This document shows positions 18,605-28,771 of a stretch of DNA of 64,000 nucleotides, one piece after another. Within the stretch, counting starts at the first letter, position 1, and every line of letters starts with the position of its first letter. A program made the translations under genes and the position numbers. This stretch comes from CBDBIG01 sp965205845 [NCBI: bacterium]. Lineage in GTDB: Bacteria; SAR324. Under the pieces are notes generated by a model. That model saw nothing but the letters and a program-made list of their open reading frames with translations, was not told where the DNA came from and searched no databases. The stretch is taken from positions 62,001 to 126,000 of the forward strand of contig CBDBIG010000005.1 in NCBI GenBank assembly GCA_965205845.1. Direction: 5' to 3'.

Positions 18605-19591
18605 ATGAGGTTGGGTGTTTTTGTACTTTCCCCGGGGGAAAAAATGAACGTGGTTGAACGTGCCCGTTGGGCAGAAGAACAAGGGTATGATGATGTGTGG
18701 ATTCCCGATGGCGCAGGAAAAATGCACTCCCTTAGCGTAGCAGCCGCGTTGGCAGCCACAACCCAGCGCATTCGAATTGGGGTAGGCATTGTGCCTGTGT
18801 TTACACACACCCCCGCGGTGCTCGCCTCCGCAACCACGGCCATTGCCGATTTGGCCCCTGGGCGCTTCGTGTTGGGCATGGGCAGCTCTACTGCCGCCAT
18901 GATTGAAAAATGGCACGGACTACGCTTTGAAAAACCGCTAACCCGTGTGCATGAAACCGTGTTGGTCCTCCGCCAAATGTTGGCTGGAGAAAAATCAAAT
19001 TTTTCGGGAAAAACTTTGCAAAGTCAAGGGTTTAAGCTCTATCCCCCCGCCCCTGAAGTACCCTTAATGCTGGCCGCTTTGCGCCCCAAGATGCTGGCTT
19101 TGGCAGGCGGGGTTGCAGAAGGCGTTATTTTGCATTTAGCCCCCGTGCAAGGGTTGCCAAAAATGCTCCAAGAAGTGGCAAAAGGCGCAAAGACGCACGG
19201 GCGTGATTTGGCCAAGGTTGAGGTGGCGCTGCGTTTGAATGTACTGGTGTCTAACGATTTACCGCGTGCCAAAGAGCAAATGCGCCAGTTTTTACTGCCC
19301 TACTTTTCCAGTGCTGTGTACAATGCTTTTTTGGCGTGGTGTGGGTATGAGGAAGCTGCAAAGCGGATTGCCCAAGGCTTTGCCCAAAGGAATCGTGAGG
19401 CCACCGCTGCTGCTTTAACCGATGATATGGTCGATGCCTTGGCGGTGGTGGGCTCTGCTCAGTACTGTCGTGAGCGCATTTTGGAATTTGCTGCGGCGGG
19501 AGTTCATTCGATTGCCCTTAGCCCCATTGCCGCCAATTCTGCTGAACTAGAAGCCACGTGGGCGGCCCTTAGCCCCAGCAAATTGCGTTAG
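18605..19591 (+). CDS. LLM class (luciferase-like) flavin-dependent oxidoreductase
   Basis: 328 aa, TIM-barrel flavin or F420-dependent enzyme family. Seen are the LGVFVL first strand, WAEEQGYDDVWIPD (about residues 20-33), an IGVGIVPVFTHTP block, the GRFVLGMGSS phosphate-binding-like block, and a late AALRPKML block. The start at 18605 follows an AGGAGAGAG-rich site; an in-frame upstream ATG at 18566 adds 13 unlikely residues. The substrate is unknown; relatives include monooxygenases and methylene-H4MPT reductase-like enzymes. Confidence 0.88.
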   Translation: MRLGVFVLSPGEKMNVVERARWAEEQGYDDVWIPDGAGKMHSLSVAAALAATTQRIRIGVGIVPVFTHTPAVLASATTAIADLAPGRFVLGMGSSTAAMIEKWHGLRFEKPLTRVHETVLVLRQMLAGEKSNFSGKTLQSQGFKLYPPAPEVPLMLAALRPKMLALAGGVAEGVILHLAPVQGLPKMLQEVAKGAKTHGRDLAKVEVALRLNVLVSNDLPRAKEQMRQFLLPYFSSAVYNAFLAWCGYEEAAKRIAQGFAQRNREATAAALTDDMVDALAVVGSAQYCRERILEFAAAGVHSIALSPIAANSAELEATWAALSPSKLR

Positions 19592-19912
19592 TACCCGTTG
19601 CAACGGGTTTGGCAGGGCATGTCACAAACAATGTGCCATGAATTTATGCTAGAGTGGTCCCTCGTTGGGTTAGCGTTGCCCTGCCTTGATAAGAGGCCCG
19701 TATGGCCTGATAGTTGTCCACAGAAATTGAAACCCATTGCTGTGGGCAGTGAGCGCACCACGGGTTTTGTTCATAAGTGGAAAACCGTTGCTTTTGGGAA
19801 AAACAATGCCCTTATTGGTGCACGATTTTTTGCATGTGTGCGTCCTTTACAGAAAGAAGGTTTATGCAACAAGGTTGCGGCATTTTGCTTAAAGAAAAGG
19901 GATTGACGAAAG
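19592..19912. other. 321-nt intergenic region
   Basis: Contains a small perfect inverted repeat right after the flavin enzyme gene (19593-19608) and otherwise no recognisable element. The open frame 19598-19906 has no motif. Confidence 0.45.
19593..19610 (+). terminator. possible weak terminator hairpin
   Basis: ACCCGTTGCAACGGGT is a perfect palindrome two bases after the stop codon, followed only by TTT, so termination would be weak. Confidence 0.3.
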
Positions 19913-20389
19913 ATGAACGACAATTTTTTTGCGCGCATCAACCAAGTGGTGATGGGGGGGTTTATTGCAGGGTTTTTCAATGGTATTTTACGCATTTTTC
20001 TCCTAAAAATCGATCTGTTTTCTTGGCTGGGAGCGACGGTTGCCATGCCAGCGGATGTTGCATCTTGGCTAACACGTCAAAGCGTTTGGGGTGCCATTTG
20101 GGGCATGTTGTTTATGCTGCCCATTGTAAAGTATCGTAGCAATGCGTATCGAGGCTTGCTAATGGGCGTGGCACCATTATTGTACCTCTGCCTTTGGGAT
20201 TGGCCTACCAAGGATGGTTTGGGTTATTTTGGCTTGGCACAGGGTTATGCGTTGCCTCTTGTGCACATTGTTCTTGTACCGGTTGCATGGGGTATGGTGG
20301 CCGGTGCATGGCTTGATTTTTCAGGTTTTCATGCGGATAGCGCCCATGAGCATGCCTTAGATGAAGGACGTGCAGCCGATCTATTGTAA
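19913..20389 (+). CDS. small four-span membrane protein, paralogue of the next gene
   Basis: 158 aa with about four hydrophobic segments. Conserved with the next gene are R.VWG..WG.LF.LP (about residues 60-75), RGL, an L.LW.WP..D.G.FG stretch and a late WG...G.WLDF..FH. A short acidic His-containing C-terminus follows. The ATG has an AAGGGA-like site upstream. No family recognised; function unknown. Confidence 0.75.
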   Translation: MNDNFFARINQVVMGGFIAGFFNGILRIFLLKIDLFSWLGATVAMPADVASWLTRQSVWGAIWGMLFMLPIVKYRSNAYRGLLMGVAPLLYLCLWDWPTKDGLGYFGLAQGYALPLVHIVLVPVAWGMVAGAWLDFSGFHADSAHEHALDEGRAADLL

Positions 20390-20529
20390 CCGTCAGATTT
20401 TGTGAAACCCCTAGAAGCCAAACGATGATGCCGTCAAAATCCTGTGCCGCAGACGCTTGATGAAGCAAGTGAGATCCCAAATGGTTGCCTCGTCTGGTTT
20501 TTTTGCACGGTCAATCGCTGTGGGGTATT

Positions 20530-21051
20530 ATGGTTCATGCAGAATTGATATTTGCGGGCAACAAAGGAGTTTTGAAAGAAGTGGTTTTTTGGAATCATTA
20601 CAACCGTGCCGCGCAGGCAAACCAAGCCCTTGCTGCGGGTGGAATTGCTGCATTGGCGATTAGCCTACTGATGGTATTTTTGAAAACCGTGGGTTTTTTT
20701 GAGACGCTCGGTGCACCCATTCAACCACCGCAAAACAGCCTTACGTGGGTGTATAACCGTACGGTATGGGGCGGGGTTGTTTGGGGTCCGTTATTTTTAC
20801 TCCCCGTACTTACAAGTCTCCCCCATTGGATACGTGGCCTTATGCTTAGCATGTTTCAACTTGCCACGTTGTGGCTGTGGTTTTGGCCCAGTATGGACTA
20901 TGGATTTTTTGGCTTCGAAAAAGGCATGAGCCTCTTCTTTTTCTCAATTCCGCTGGCTTTGCTGTGGGGCTTGTTAAGCGGTATTTGGCTCGACTTGGCC
21001 GATTTTCATATCAAAGCCCCCAGTCACAGTCCTTTACACGATTTGCTTTAA
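20530..21051 (+). CDS. small four-span membrane protein, paralogue of the previous gene
   Basis: 173 aa from the ATG at 20530; a TTG start at 20485 would add 15 residues. It shares the R.VWG..WG.LF.LP, RGL, LWLWFWP..DYG.FG and WLDLADFH patterns with the gene upstream, in the same order, so the two are an old tandem duplication. The N-terminal half is different and longer. The C-terminus ends in a His-rich polar tail. Function unknown. Confidence 0.72.
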   Translation: MVHAELIFAGNKGVLKEVVFWNHYNRAAQANQALAAGGIAALAISLLMVFLKTVGFFETLGAPIQPPQNSLTWVYNRTVWGGVVWGPLFLLPVLTSLPHWIRGLMLSMFQLATLWLWFWPSMDYGFFGFEKGMSLFFFSIPLALLWGLLSGIWLDLADFHIKAPSHSPLHDLL

Positions 21052-21595
21052 GCCAAAAGGTCTGTTTCAAAAAAACCTCAAAATTGACTGCAAAACCCCA
21101 CCGTACTGCCTCTTAAAAAGGTTTCTGGCAGTCCCGTTTTTTTTACACCGTCGGTTTTAACTACCCGCTGTTTTCTCCCCAGGCAGCGTGGCGGGCTTGG
21201 TGTGGGTGGAAGTTGTTCACGGGAGGCCAATGCAAAACACTGCAAAACACTGCAAAACACGGCATTTCCTAACCATAGGGCTGGCGTGGGACAGGGTAGA
21301 GATCCGCGAAAGCCACACGGCATGCCGGGCCGATTTTTTTTATTCTTATCGTTATTCCATGCAGTCACAATCGTTTTTTGCAATTGGCAGCACTGCACAT
21401 GCGTGTGGTTAAAGAGCCATCTTACAAAGAGGCCGGCCCCCCGTTAAGCGCAGGCGCTAAAGTAGAGGCCCCTACGGCAAACACCCACTGCCAAAGCCCA
21501 CAGCATTACCACGCCCAGGGCGAACGCCAACCAGCAAGCGCACATCAAGCAAAGGGACTGTTGCGTAAAAACCCCGATTTGTCAAACCATGGCTC

Positions 21596-21691
21596 AGGGC
21601 AACAACAAGCCTTTTTGTGTCTAGCAGACCCCAGCGTGTTCCCGTAGATTAGGGCAACAACAAGCCTTTTTGTGTCCAGCAGACCCCAGCG
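21596..21691. repeat. 41-bp direct repeat, two copies, 55-bp period
   Basis: The copies at 21596-21636 and 21651-21691 differ at one position and are separated by 14 bp. Confidence 0.9.
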
Positions 21692-21745
21692 AAGAGGGCC
21701 CCTTGAAAAAAGCAATCCACAAGCAACGCACCCAACCCCGGTTGA

Positions 21746-21949
21746 CTAGCTCCGATAGTTCAAAAATCCCGTTTTAATTTCGGAATAAGGTCCAATGTAA
21801 TCCGTGGAATCCCAGCGTTCATAGGTACAAAAATTTTGGTGCACCCGCACGGTCTCCACAAACATGTTGACCAAGGAGTCGTGGTATTCGTTGCGGGGGA
21901 GGGGTTGTGCTTCAATGGAATGAACAAAAACTGGAACTTTAGCGCCCAT
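21746..21949 (-). CDS. possible small protein of unknown function
   Basis: 67 codons from an ATG. The composition is protein-like (balanced acidic, aromatic and hydrophobic residues, ending KTGFLNYRS) and better than the surrounding chance frames. There is no clear ribosome site and no known motif, so it may also be the remnant of a longer gene. Confidence 0.3.
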   Translation of the reverse strand: MGAKVPVFVHSIEAQPLPRNEYHDSLVNMFVETVRVHQNFCTYERWDSTDYIGPYSEIKTGFLNYRS

Positions 21950-22389
21950 AATATACAGAACTCAACTCTTGGCAAAAAGTATGGATAAAAATTACGAAAA
22001 ACAAAGTACACACTATTGTGGGATGGCCATGCCACGCTCACGGGCAAAAGGCGAACAAAGAACCCCACCAAAGCCATGGTTAGTCCGTTTTAAAAACGAC
22101 ACATCGCCACACTGAAGTAACCCATGCAACACCCACAATGGGGGTTAGTGTAAAACAATGGCTCCATAAAAACAATGCGCTTATCCCGCATTGATGATAC
22201 AAAAAACGCTCCTTAACGCCTTTTGGAGCAAAAATTTCAGGATTCCCGTGGCGAAAGCAAGCACCGCCCTCCAAGGGTTGCACCCTGGCTGCCAAGGGTG
22301 TTAGAAGCATGCAGAGCGCATTTGGGGACAGCCACGCACCCCTAATAGGCTAACTTAAAATAGCGTAGATTTGCAAAGGCTGGCTACAA

Positions 22390-24492
22390 ATGGGGCAAAA
22401 TAGAGCATGGCTGGTGCTAGGGTTAGATACTGGAGGAACGTTTACCGATGCTGTGCTTTACGACACCCAAAACCAGTCCATTTTACGCACTGCCAAAACG
22501 CCTACCACCCATTTTCATTATGGCGTCTGCATCGAGAACGCCATCCATGCCTTAAAACTTAGCACCCTAGAGCGCCAAGCGTTGCTCCGGATACACCTTT
22601 CAACCACCTTAGCCACCAATGCTGTGGCCGAGCAGCAGCTCAGCCCCGCAGCCTTGTTGCTTGAGGCTGGAGATGTACGCCCACCCACCCACTTACATGC
22701 CAATCTGCTTACGCTAAACAGCTGCATGGATTTTGACGGGCGCACCATTATACCTGTGTCTGGGGCTGAAATTTTAACAAAAACCGCAACACTTGCTCCG
22801 AAGGTTACAGCATTTGCGGTTTCGGGCTATGCATCCACGCGCAACCCTGCCCATGAGCAAGCCATTGCTGCTGTATTGCGACAAACCTACCAAAAACCCG
22901 TGGTATTGGGCTGCCAGTTAAGCAACCGCCTCAATTTTTTTCAACGTGCCCGTGCTGCAGCGTTAAATGCCAGCTTGCTGCCCGTTATTTTAGACTGGTT
23001 GCAGTCTGTTCGTCTTATTTTACAACGCCAAAACATTCAAATACCGCTTTATGTCGTCAAAGGAGATGGCTCCTTAATGAGTGAAAAGCAGGCGGCGGAG
23101 CAACCCGTACAAACCTTGCTTTGTGGCCCTGCCGCCTCGCTGCGTGGTGGGGCATGGTTGTGTCGCCAAGAACCCGCGGTGGTGGTGGTGGATGTAGGAG
23201 GGACAACCACCGATATTGGCCATGCACAAAAAGGCGAAGGCCACTTGCGCAATGGAGGCATGGAGATCAACGGTGAGCAAATTGCGGTAGATGGTTTGGA
23301 TATGCATACCCATGCCCTTGGTGGGGACAGCGGCTTACGCGTAGTGGGCAACAGGCAATTTATGTTTGGCCCCGTTCGTTGCCTGCCCTTTTGCCGTGTA
23401 TGCGAATGGAGTGGCCCTGAATGGCTCGAGGTTCTCGAGGCTGAAGTAGAGACGTTTTGGCATTTTGGTGATATTGAACTACTGCGCTTTGTAATCGTGC
23501 CACCCAATGCCAAAAAGGCGTGTTCGGCTGCTTTGACCGAGTACGCGCAAAGCATGCCAGCCGATTCGGTTGTGCAAACAGCACTGCAGACTTTAAAAAA
23601 GGCCCTGTTTGCAGGCCCTCAAAGGCTTGCAAAACTCACCAATCAAGGTGGGGGCGCAGCAAGAAAAGTGCTGAAAGGGGCACTGCAAATGCTGCTCACC
23701 AAACGGGTTTTAATCCGGGTTGCCTTCACCCCAACCGACTTGGCTTGTCTCCAAAACCAAGCCTCCCAGTTTGATCAACCAACAGCACAGCGCATCTTGG
23801 CCATATACGCCAAAGTGCTTGAGATGAACCCCCTACAACTTCTGGGGCACCTTTTGAATGCCCTGCAAAACCAAGCGATGCAAACCTTGGCCCGGTTTTT
23901 CTTGCTCCAACACCAAGGCAATCCATCCAACAATTCCCCTTTGCCCAAAGCGGTATGGCCCTTGTTGGCAGAGCACCTTTGCATGGATGCGAGCCTTGAA
24001 ACCAATATAAAGAAAACCCGCTTGCAAATGCACCCGTACAGCCCGCTTGCCATGGTGGGTGCAGGCGCACAGGCGGTGTTTTGTCATCTGCCCTCATGGC
24101 TTAAACCTCACGTGCACTTCCCCCGCCACCGCGAGGCAGCCAACGCTGTGGGTGCTGCCGTATCGCGCTTTTTGATACGCCAGCATGCCAGTGTTGAACC
24201 CGTGAAAAACAACGATCGCTTTGTGCTCTACACCCATCAAGCACCTCAAACCCACCGGTGTTTGGCCGATGCCATGCAAAGTGCCAAAGACGTATTACGG
24301 CAACACATGATGCAACGTGCCCATGACCTGGGTTTACAAAACATTGCCTTTAAGTTAGATGAGGAAATTTTAGAGGACCACGAGGCATTTACCCGCAAAA
24401 CGCGTAAAGTGTTTTTAATGGCACGGGTATGGGCTTTGCTGGAAGCAGACCCGCCCACAGCCAGCCATCACACCCAAAGCGCTATCAAGTGA
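22390..24492 (+). CDS. hydantoinase/oxoprolinase family protein (HyuA-like)
   Basis: 700 aa, matching the HyuA/5-oxoprolinase N-terminal half. These cytosolic enzymes open hydantoin or oxoproline rings, often with ATP. The actin-like ATPase fold marks are the N-terminal LDTGGTFTDAV (about residues 13-23) and the second phosphate loop VVDVGGTTTDIG near 265. The C-terminal part is less conserved and probably diverged. No HyuB partner gene lies beside it. The start has AAAGG about 11 bp upstream. A GGCT-like gene at 7903 makes oxoproline-type products, but the link is only suggestive. Confidence 0.82.
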   Translation: MGQNRAWLVLGLDTGGTFTDAVLYDTQNQSILRTAKTPTTHFHYGVCIENAIHALKLSTLERQALLRIHLSTTLATNAVAEQQLSPAALLLEAGDVRPPTHLHANLLTLNSCMDFDGRTIIPVSGAEILTKTATLAPKVTAFAVSGYASTRNPAHEQAIAAVLRQTYQKPVVLGCQLSNRLNFFQRARAAALNASLLPVILDWLQSVRLILQRQNIQIPLYVVKGDGSLMSEKQAAEQPVQTLLCGPAASLRGGAWLCRQEPAVVVVDVGGTTTDIGHAQKGEGHLRNGGMEINGEQIAVDGLDMHTHALGGDSGLRVVGNRQFMFGPVRCLPFCRVCEWSGPEWLEVLEAEVETFWHFGDIELLRFVIVPPNAKKACSAALTEYAQSMPADSVVQTALQTLKKALFAGPQRLAKLTNQGGGAARKVLKGALQMLLTKRVLIRVAFTPTDLACLQNQASQFDQPTAQRILAIYAKVLEMNPLQLLGHLLNALQNQAMQTLARFFLLQHQGNPSNNSPLPKAVWPLLAEHLCMDASLETNIKKTRLQMHPYSPLAMVGAGAQAVFCHLPSWLKPHVHFPRHREAANAVGAAVSRFLIRQHASVEPVKNNDRFVLYTHQAPQTHRCLADAMQSAKDVLRQHMMQRAHDLGLQNIAFKLDEEILEDHEAFTRKTRKVFLMARVWALLEADPPTASHHTQSAIK

Positions 24493-24849
24493 ACCGAAAA
24501 GGGGGGTATCAGCCCAAACGCAGTGCGGTCTTCAACGGGAATGGGCTTACAGTGCCTTGGCTCAGGACCTCTCCACAACCAAGATGACGCAATCCCCATG
24601 GGATTGGATATTTTGAGCGATGCCTTAGGTGGCGTTGTTGGTTATCGTTGGTTTATAAAGGTGCTGGTCGCGATAACGCTTTTGGGATTGCCTTAGCTTG
24701 AAATTGGAGCCGTTATGGTGTTACCTTGAGGACAAGAGGCTTTTTGCAACGTGATTGGTTGAGAGCGCACAATGCAGAAGCAATGCGCTAAGTTGCTGGG
24801 CAGCAAACGGTTTTTGCAAGCGCTTTTTTGAAAATTCGGTGACATATTT
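24493..24849. other. 357-nt intergenic region
   Basis: Nothing recognisable beyond the upstream region of the next gene. No hairpin terminator is seen after the hydantoinase gene. Confidence 0.4.
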
Positions 24850-25413
24850 ATGGCAACAGAACACATACGAGGGTGGCGCGAGCAACTATTGCGGTCTTTG
24901 CGTACTGCGTTGCGTTTGGAACGTGTACAGCAAACCGAAATCAACGAGAACATCAGCATTTTACGCTTGCATATTCACCAGCATCGAATCATCGTGGAAA
25001 TGTTTCGGGCAACCCTTGCGGGCTTTGTCCTTTTGGGCCTCACGTCTTTGGGGTTTACGGTGTACGCAATGCAAGCAGCGCACCTGTCGATTTGGGTGTT
25101 TTTGTGCTTGTTGCTGGTTAGTATGATCATATTTTATGGCTTATGGCTTACTTGGCGTGAGTTTTGTCGTTATCGCCAGCATTATCAAGAGGTGCACCGG
25201 CTGTTGCAAAGCCAATTGGAAGAGCAGACGCTGCGCATGCAAAAAAGACTGGAAGACAGCAAACCCTTTGAGCGCTTGTTGCTGGCTTTGCATCCCACCC
25301 CCCACCGTGGTTGGGATGCAAAAGACTGCGCGCGTTGTGGTCGCAGCATGGAATTGTTGAGCAAGGTCTGTGTGTACTGCCACAAAAAGCAGCCGCGTCC
25401 GTTGCCCAGTTAA
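24850..25413 (+). CDS. two-span membrane protein with C-terminal zinc ribbon
   Basis: 187 aa. The N-terminal 55 residues are polar and helical. Two hydrophobic segments follow (about 56-78 and 80-98), then a charged probable coiled coil (about 105-145). The C-terminal zinc-ribbon-like pair is CARC...CVYC (CxxC-x12-CxxC). The last codons and about 30 bp downstream are duplicated immediately after the gene, between it and queA. No family is recognised; the layout suggests a membrane-bound protein with a cytosolic metal-binding end. Confidence 0.7.
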   Translation: MATEHIRGWREQLLRSLRTALRLERVQQTEINENISILRLHIHQHRIIVEMFRATLAGFVLLGLTSLGFTVYAMQAAHLSIWVFLCLLLVSMIIFYGLWLTWREFCRYRQHYQEVHRLLQSQLEEQTLRMQKRLEDSKPFERLLLALHPTPHRGWDAKDCARCGRSMELLSKVCVYCHKKQPRPLPS

Positions 25414-25584
25414 CCACCAACTGCCTTTTTCCTCTAGACCTCAAGGATGGAATGCAAAAGACTGCGCGCGTTGTGGTCGCAGCATGGAATTGTTGCGCTA
25501 AGGTCTTGTGTGTACTGCCACAAAAAGCAGCCGCGTCCGTTGCCCAGTTAACCACCAACTGCCTTTTTCCTCTAGACCTCAAGG
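25316..25584. repeat. 131/133-bp tandem duplication of the zinc-ribbon gene's 3' end
   Basis: Copy 1 (25316-25446) contains the true end of the gene and its downstream TCTAGACCTCAAGG. Copy 2 (25452-25584) repeats it with a few changes. In copy 2 the zinc-ribbon frame hits a stop after the first CxxC. The queA reading frame is open through both copies, giving a spurious long N-terminal extension. Confidence 0.95.
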
Positions 25585-25589
25585 CTTTA

Positions 25590-26750
25590 GTGTATCCTTT
25601 GCAAAATCAACACTGGCTCGATCCCTACGATTTTTTATTGGATCTTGAGCGTATTGCGCAACACCCTGCAGCAAAAAGAGACGCGAGCCGCCTGATGCTG
25701 TTGCGCCGTGGGCAGGCAGCGATCCAACATACGATATTTCGTCAAATCCCCCAGTTGCTTCCCCCTAAGAGCCTTGTGGTGGCTAACGATGCCCAGGTCG
25801 AACCGCGTCGCTTGGTAGGGCATTTGGCCAGTGGTGGGCGTGCGGAATGTCTACTGCTTGAACGCCAACAAGATGGTAGTTGGCGGGCATTGGTGCGCAA
25901 TGCAAGGCGGCTTAAAGCGGGGCTGCGGCTCATGTTTGCCCAAGGGAATATGTGTGCAACCGCCTTAAGCCCTGCGCCAAAGGGGGGTTGGTTTTTACGC
26001 TTTGATGACGCTGCCAACTTACCCCAAAATTTACAGCGCTATGGTCTGGCTCCATTACCGCCGTATATCCGGAGAAATGTGCGTGAGGCACCCTGCCCCC
26101 CAAGTAGCCCAGCCTTACACACAAATCTAAAAAATGCGGTATCTAAATGCGCTCCCCCCAATGAAGACGCTTTGGCAAGCGGGCGTCTTGCAGACCGTGA
26201 AGCCTACCAAACCTGTTACGCCAAAACCCCAGGGGCAGTGGCTGCACCAACGGCAGGCTTGCATTTTACCCCCCAAATTATTGCACAAATCGAAGCCGTG
26301 GGTTCCCAGTGGCGTACCCTTACCCTTCACGTGGGAGAGGGAACTTTTGCACCCGTTCTGGCAAAAACTGCTCAAGGGCATCGCATGCATCAAGAATGGG
26401 TTCACATTTCAGCCGAGCTTGCCCAAGAAATTCTTGAAGCAAAAGCCAGAGAACAACCCATTATTGCTGTAGGTACCACCACAGTACGCGCTTTGGAAAC
26501 CTGGGGGAAAGAGGGCGCAAGCCCTCACGGTTATGAGGGTTGGAGTAATTTGTTTATGCAACCTGGCTTTGTTTTTTCGGTAATTGACGGCATGGTAACC
26601 AATTTCCATTTGCCGCGTAGCACCTTGCTGCTGCTGGTCTGCGCTTTTCATGGAACGGAACGCACATTACGGGTATATCATGAAGCCATGGCGCAAAATT
26701 ATCGCTTTTACAGCTTTGGGGATTGCATGCTGATTTTGCCCACTTTATAA
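25590..26750 (+). CDS. queA: S-adenosylmethionine:tRNA ribosyltransferase-isomerase QueA
   Basis: 386 aa. QueA transfers and rearranges the ribose of SAM onto 7-aminomethyl-7-deazaguanine in tRNA to make epoxyqueuosine. Family marks are LPPYIRR, YAKTPGAVAAPTAGLHF, TLHVGEGTF, AVGTTTVRALE and VTNFHLPRSTLLLLV, with the typical end YRFYSFGDCMLI. The GTG at 25590, five bases after AAGG, puts the N-terminus where the family begins. The frame is open back to 25311 only because it crosses the duplicated end of the upstream gene. The central loop near residues 180-205 is longer than in E. coli. Confidence 0.93.
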   Translation: MYPLQNQHWLDPYDFLLDLERIAQHPAAKRDASRLMLLRRGQAAIQHTIFRQIPQLLPPKSLVVANDAQVEPRRLVGHLASGGRAECLLLERQQDGSWRALVRNARRLKAGLRLMFAQGNMCATALSPAPKGGWFLRFDDAANLPQNLQRYGLAPLPPYIRRNVREAPCPPSSPALHTNLKNAVSKCAPPNEDALASGRLADREAYQTCYAKTPGAVAAPTAGLHFTPQIIAQIEAVGSQWRTLTLHVGEGTFAPVLAKTAQGHRMHQEWVHISAELAQEILEAKAREQPIIAVGTTTVRALETWGKEGASPHGYEGWSNLFMQPGFVFSVIDGMVTNFHLPRSTLLLLVCAFHGTERTLRVYHEAMAQNYRFYSFGDCMLILPTL

Positions 26751-26950
26751 ACTTGCACCCATGATGCCGTTTTTTGGCGCACCGCCCAACGCTATCATAT
26801 TTATAGCACGTTTATAAAACCATTGAGGCGATCTCGTTTTGCCGTATATTTTGTGGATGCAAATCCGTAGTGTACAGTGGTATGTCTGTACGTTATGAGA
26901 GACCCATTATCATCACGTTAACAAAGGCTTTAGTGAGTAGTAACAAGCAA

Positions 26951-28768
26951 ATGAGTAACCGCAATCGCAATTTTATTCTTGGTTTGGTGGTGGTATTTTT
27001 GCTGCTGCTGGGCCTTAATGCGCTGTGGGGCAAAAAAAGTGCCTCGCGTGAATTGGTGTATAGCGATTTTATTCAGCGCGTTAGTGCCGGGCAGGTTAAA
27101 AGCGTGAGCCTACAAGGCTGGCGCATTGATGGCGTCTTAAGGGATGGTGAACGCTTTTTTGTGATTCAGCCCAAAAGCCCCTCGCTCACAGGGTTGTTGC
27201 GCAAGCACGATGTTTTGATTCAAGTACTCCAAGACGACAACTCACCTTGGTGGATAACGTTGTTTTTCCACTGGGGACCGCTCCTTTTTATTGTGGCATT
27301 GTGGATTTTTTTAATGCGCCGCATGCAAGGTGGGGGGGGGGGGAAACTGTTTGCTTTGGGCAAAAGCCGCGCCAAGCGTGTCGACGAAAGCGGCCAACGC
27401 AAGGTAACCTTTGCCGATGTTGCAGGGATAGAGGAGGTAAAGCACGATTTGCAAGAAATTGTGGAATACCTTAAAAAACCCGATAAATTTCAAGCGTTGG
27501 GGGGCCGCATTCCACGTGGGGTGTTAATGGTGGGCCCCCCGGGGGTAGGCAAAACCTTGCTAGCACGTGCTGTGGCAGGGGAGGCGGATGCACCCTTTTT
27601 CTCGATCAGCGGCTCTGATTTTGTGGAAATGTTTGTGGGGGTTGGGGCGAGCCGTGTGCGCGACTTGTTTAGGGAAGCACGCAAGGAGTCATCTGGGATT
27701 ATTTTTATTGACGAAATTGATGCGGTGGGCCGCAAAAGGGGTTCGGGTTTAGGGAGTGGGCACGATGAACGTGAACAAACTTTAAACCAATTGCTGGTAG
27801 AAATGGATGGCTTTGAGGGCAGTGAACGCATTATAGTGATGGCCGCCACAAACCGCCCCGATGTGCTTGACCCCGCCTTGCTGAGGCCTGGTCGCTTTGA
27901 TCGCAATGTGATGGTTTCTTTGCCTGATGCCAAAGGGCGCGCGAAAATTTTGCAGGTGCACGCAAAGAAAGTAACCATGGCTAAAAAGGCAAACCTTTTA
28001 ACCGTTGCCCGTGGTTGCCCCGGTTTTTCGGGGGCCGATTTGCGCAACTTGGTCAATGAGGCGGCCTTGTGTGCCGCGCGCAGAAATTTAAAATCGGTGG
28101 GCGAGGCCGAGCTCAATTGGGCGCGGGACAGGGTGATGATGGGGCCAGAGCGCCGCGGCATGATCATCACCGAGGAACAAAAAAAGAACACCGCATACCA
28201 TGAAGCAGGGCATGCTTTGATGGGTGCCCTGTTGCCCAAGGCCGACCCCGTGCATAAAATCACCATTATCCCCCGTGGTCAAGCCATGGGGTTAACCAGC
28301 TTTTTGCCCGTTGACGATGTATACACCCAAGACCGTGACCGCGTGGTGAGTGAAATTATGGTGGCCATGGGTGGCAGGGCTGCAGAAGAAGTGGTGTTTG
28401 GAGAGCGAACAACGGGGGCTAGCGATGATTTACGTAAGGCCACGCGCATTGCCCGCAACATGGTAACCCAGTGGGGTATGAGTGACACGATGGGCCCCAT
28501 TTGTTTAGAGGAAGGCGAGGAGCGCAGCTTTTTGGGTCGTGATATGCACATGGAGCGTGCTTACGGCGAAAAGACAGCACTTAAAGTAGACCAAGAGGTG
28601 AGTAGCATTTTGAAAAATGCCTATGATAAGGTGCGAATCATGCTCACCGAAAACCTTGAAACACTGCATGCGGTGGCAAAAGATCTGCTTGAAAAAGAAA
28701 CCCTTGACGGCGATGATTTGAAGAATTTGCTCAAATTAAACGGGACTGTAACAGCCAGTCACGCATAA
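26951..28768 (+). CDS. ftsH: ATP-dependent zinc metalloprotease FtsH
   Basis: 605 aa membrane-anchored AAA protease that degrades misfolded membrane and regulatory proteins. It has two N-terminal spans around a small periplasmic domain, Walker A GPPGVGKT near residue 195, Walker [12 protein letters not shown] near 250, the second region of homology ([18 protein letters not shown] in two blocks), and the zinc site HEAGH near 416. A GGGGGG run encodes the linker after span two. The ATG at 26951 fits the family; an upstream in-frame start at 26870 would add 27 residues. psd begins 3 nt after its stop. Confidence 0.97.
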   Translation: MSNRNRNFILGLVVVFLLLLGLNALWGKKSASRELVYSDFIQRVSAGQVKSVSLQGWRIDGVLRDGERFFVIQPKSPSLTGLLRKHDVLIQVLQDDNSPWWITLFFHWGPLLFIVALWIFLMRRMQGGGGGKLFALGKSRAKRVDESGQRKVTFADVAGIEEVKHDLQEIVEYLKKPDKFQALGGRIPRGVLMVGPPGVGKTLLARAVAGEADAPFFSISGSDFVEMFVGVGASRVRDLFREARKESSGIIFIDEIDAVGRKRGSGLGSGHDEREQTLNQLLVEMDGFEGSERIIVMAATNRPDVLDPALLRPGRFDRNVMVSLPDAKGRAKILQVHAKKVTMAKKANLLTVARGCPGFSGADLRNLVNEAALCAARRNLKSVGEAELNWARDRVMMGPERRGMIITEEQKKNTAYHEAGHALMGALLPKADPVHKITIIPRGQAMGLTSFLPVDDVYTQDRDRVVSEIMVAMGGRAAEEVVFGERTTGASDDLRKATRIARNMVTQWGMSDTMGPICLEEGEERSFLGRDMHMERAYGEKTALKVDQEVSSILKNAYDKVRIMLTENLETLHAVAKDLLEKETLDGDDLKNLLKLNGTVTASHA

Positions 28769-28771
28769 AAA

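Larger units (their letters stand above)
21052..22389. other. gene-poor stretch, 1.34 kb
   Basis: No recognised gene. It holds a 41-bp direct repeat (21596-21691), a possible short minus-strand gene (21746-21949), and a GGGGACAGCCA motif at 22324 shared with other repeats of the window. Other frames look like chance. Confidence 0.45.

Noticed and set aside
18445-18916. Minus-strand frames of about 150 codons
   Set aside because: Shadow of the flavin enzyme gene on the other strand.
25311-25589. N-terminal extension of queA in an open frame from 25311
   Set aside because: The frame crosses two copies of the upstream gene's end; the family start fits GTG 25590 with AAGG just before it.
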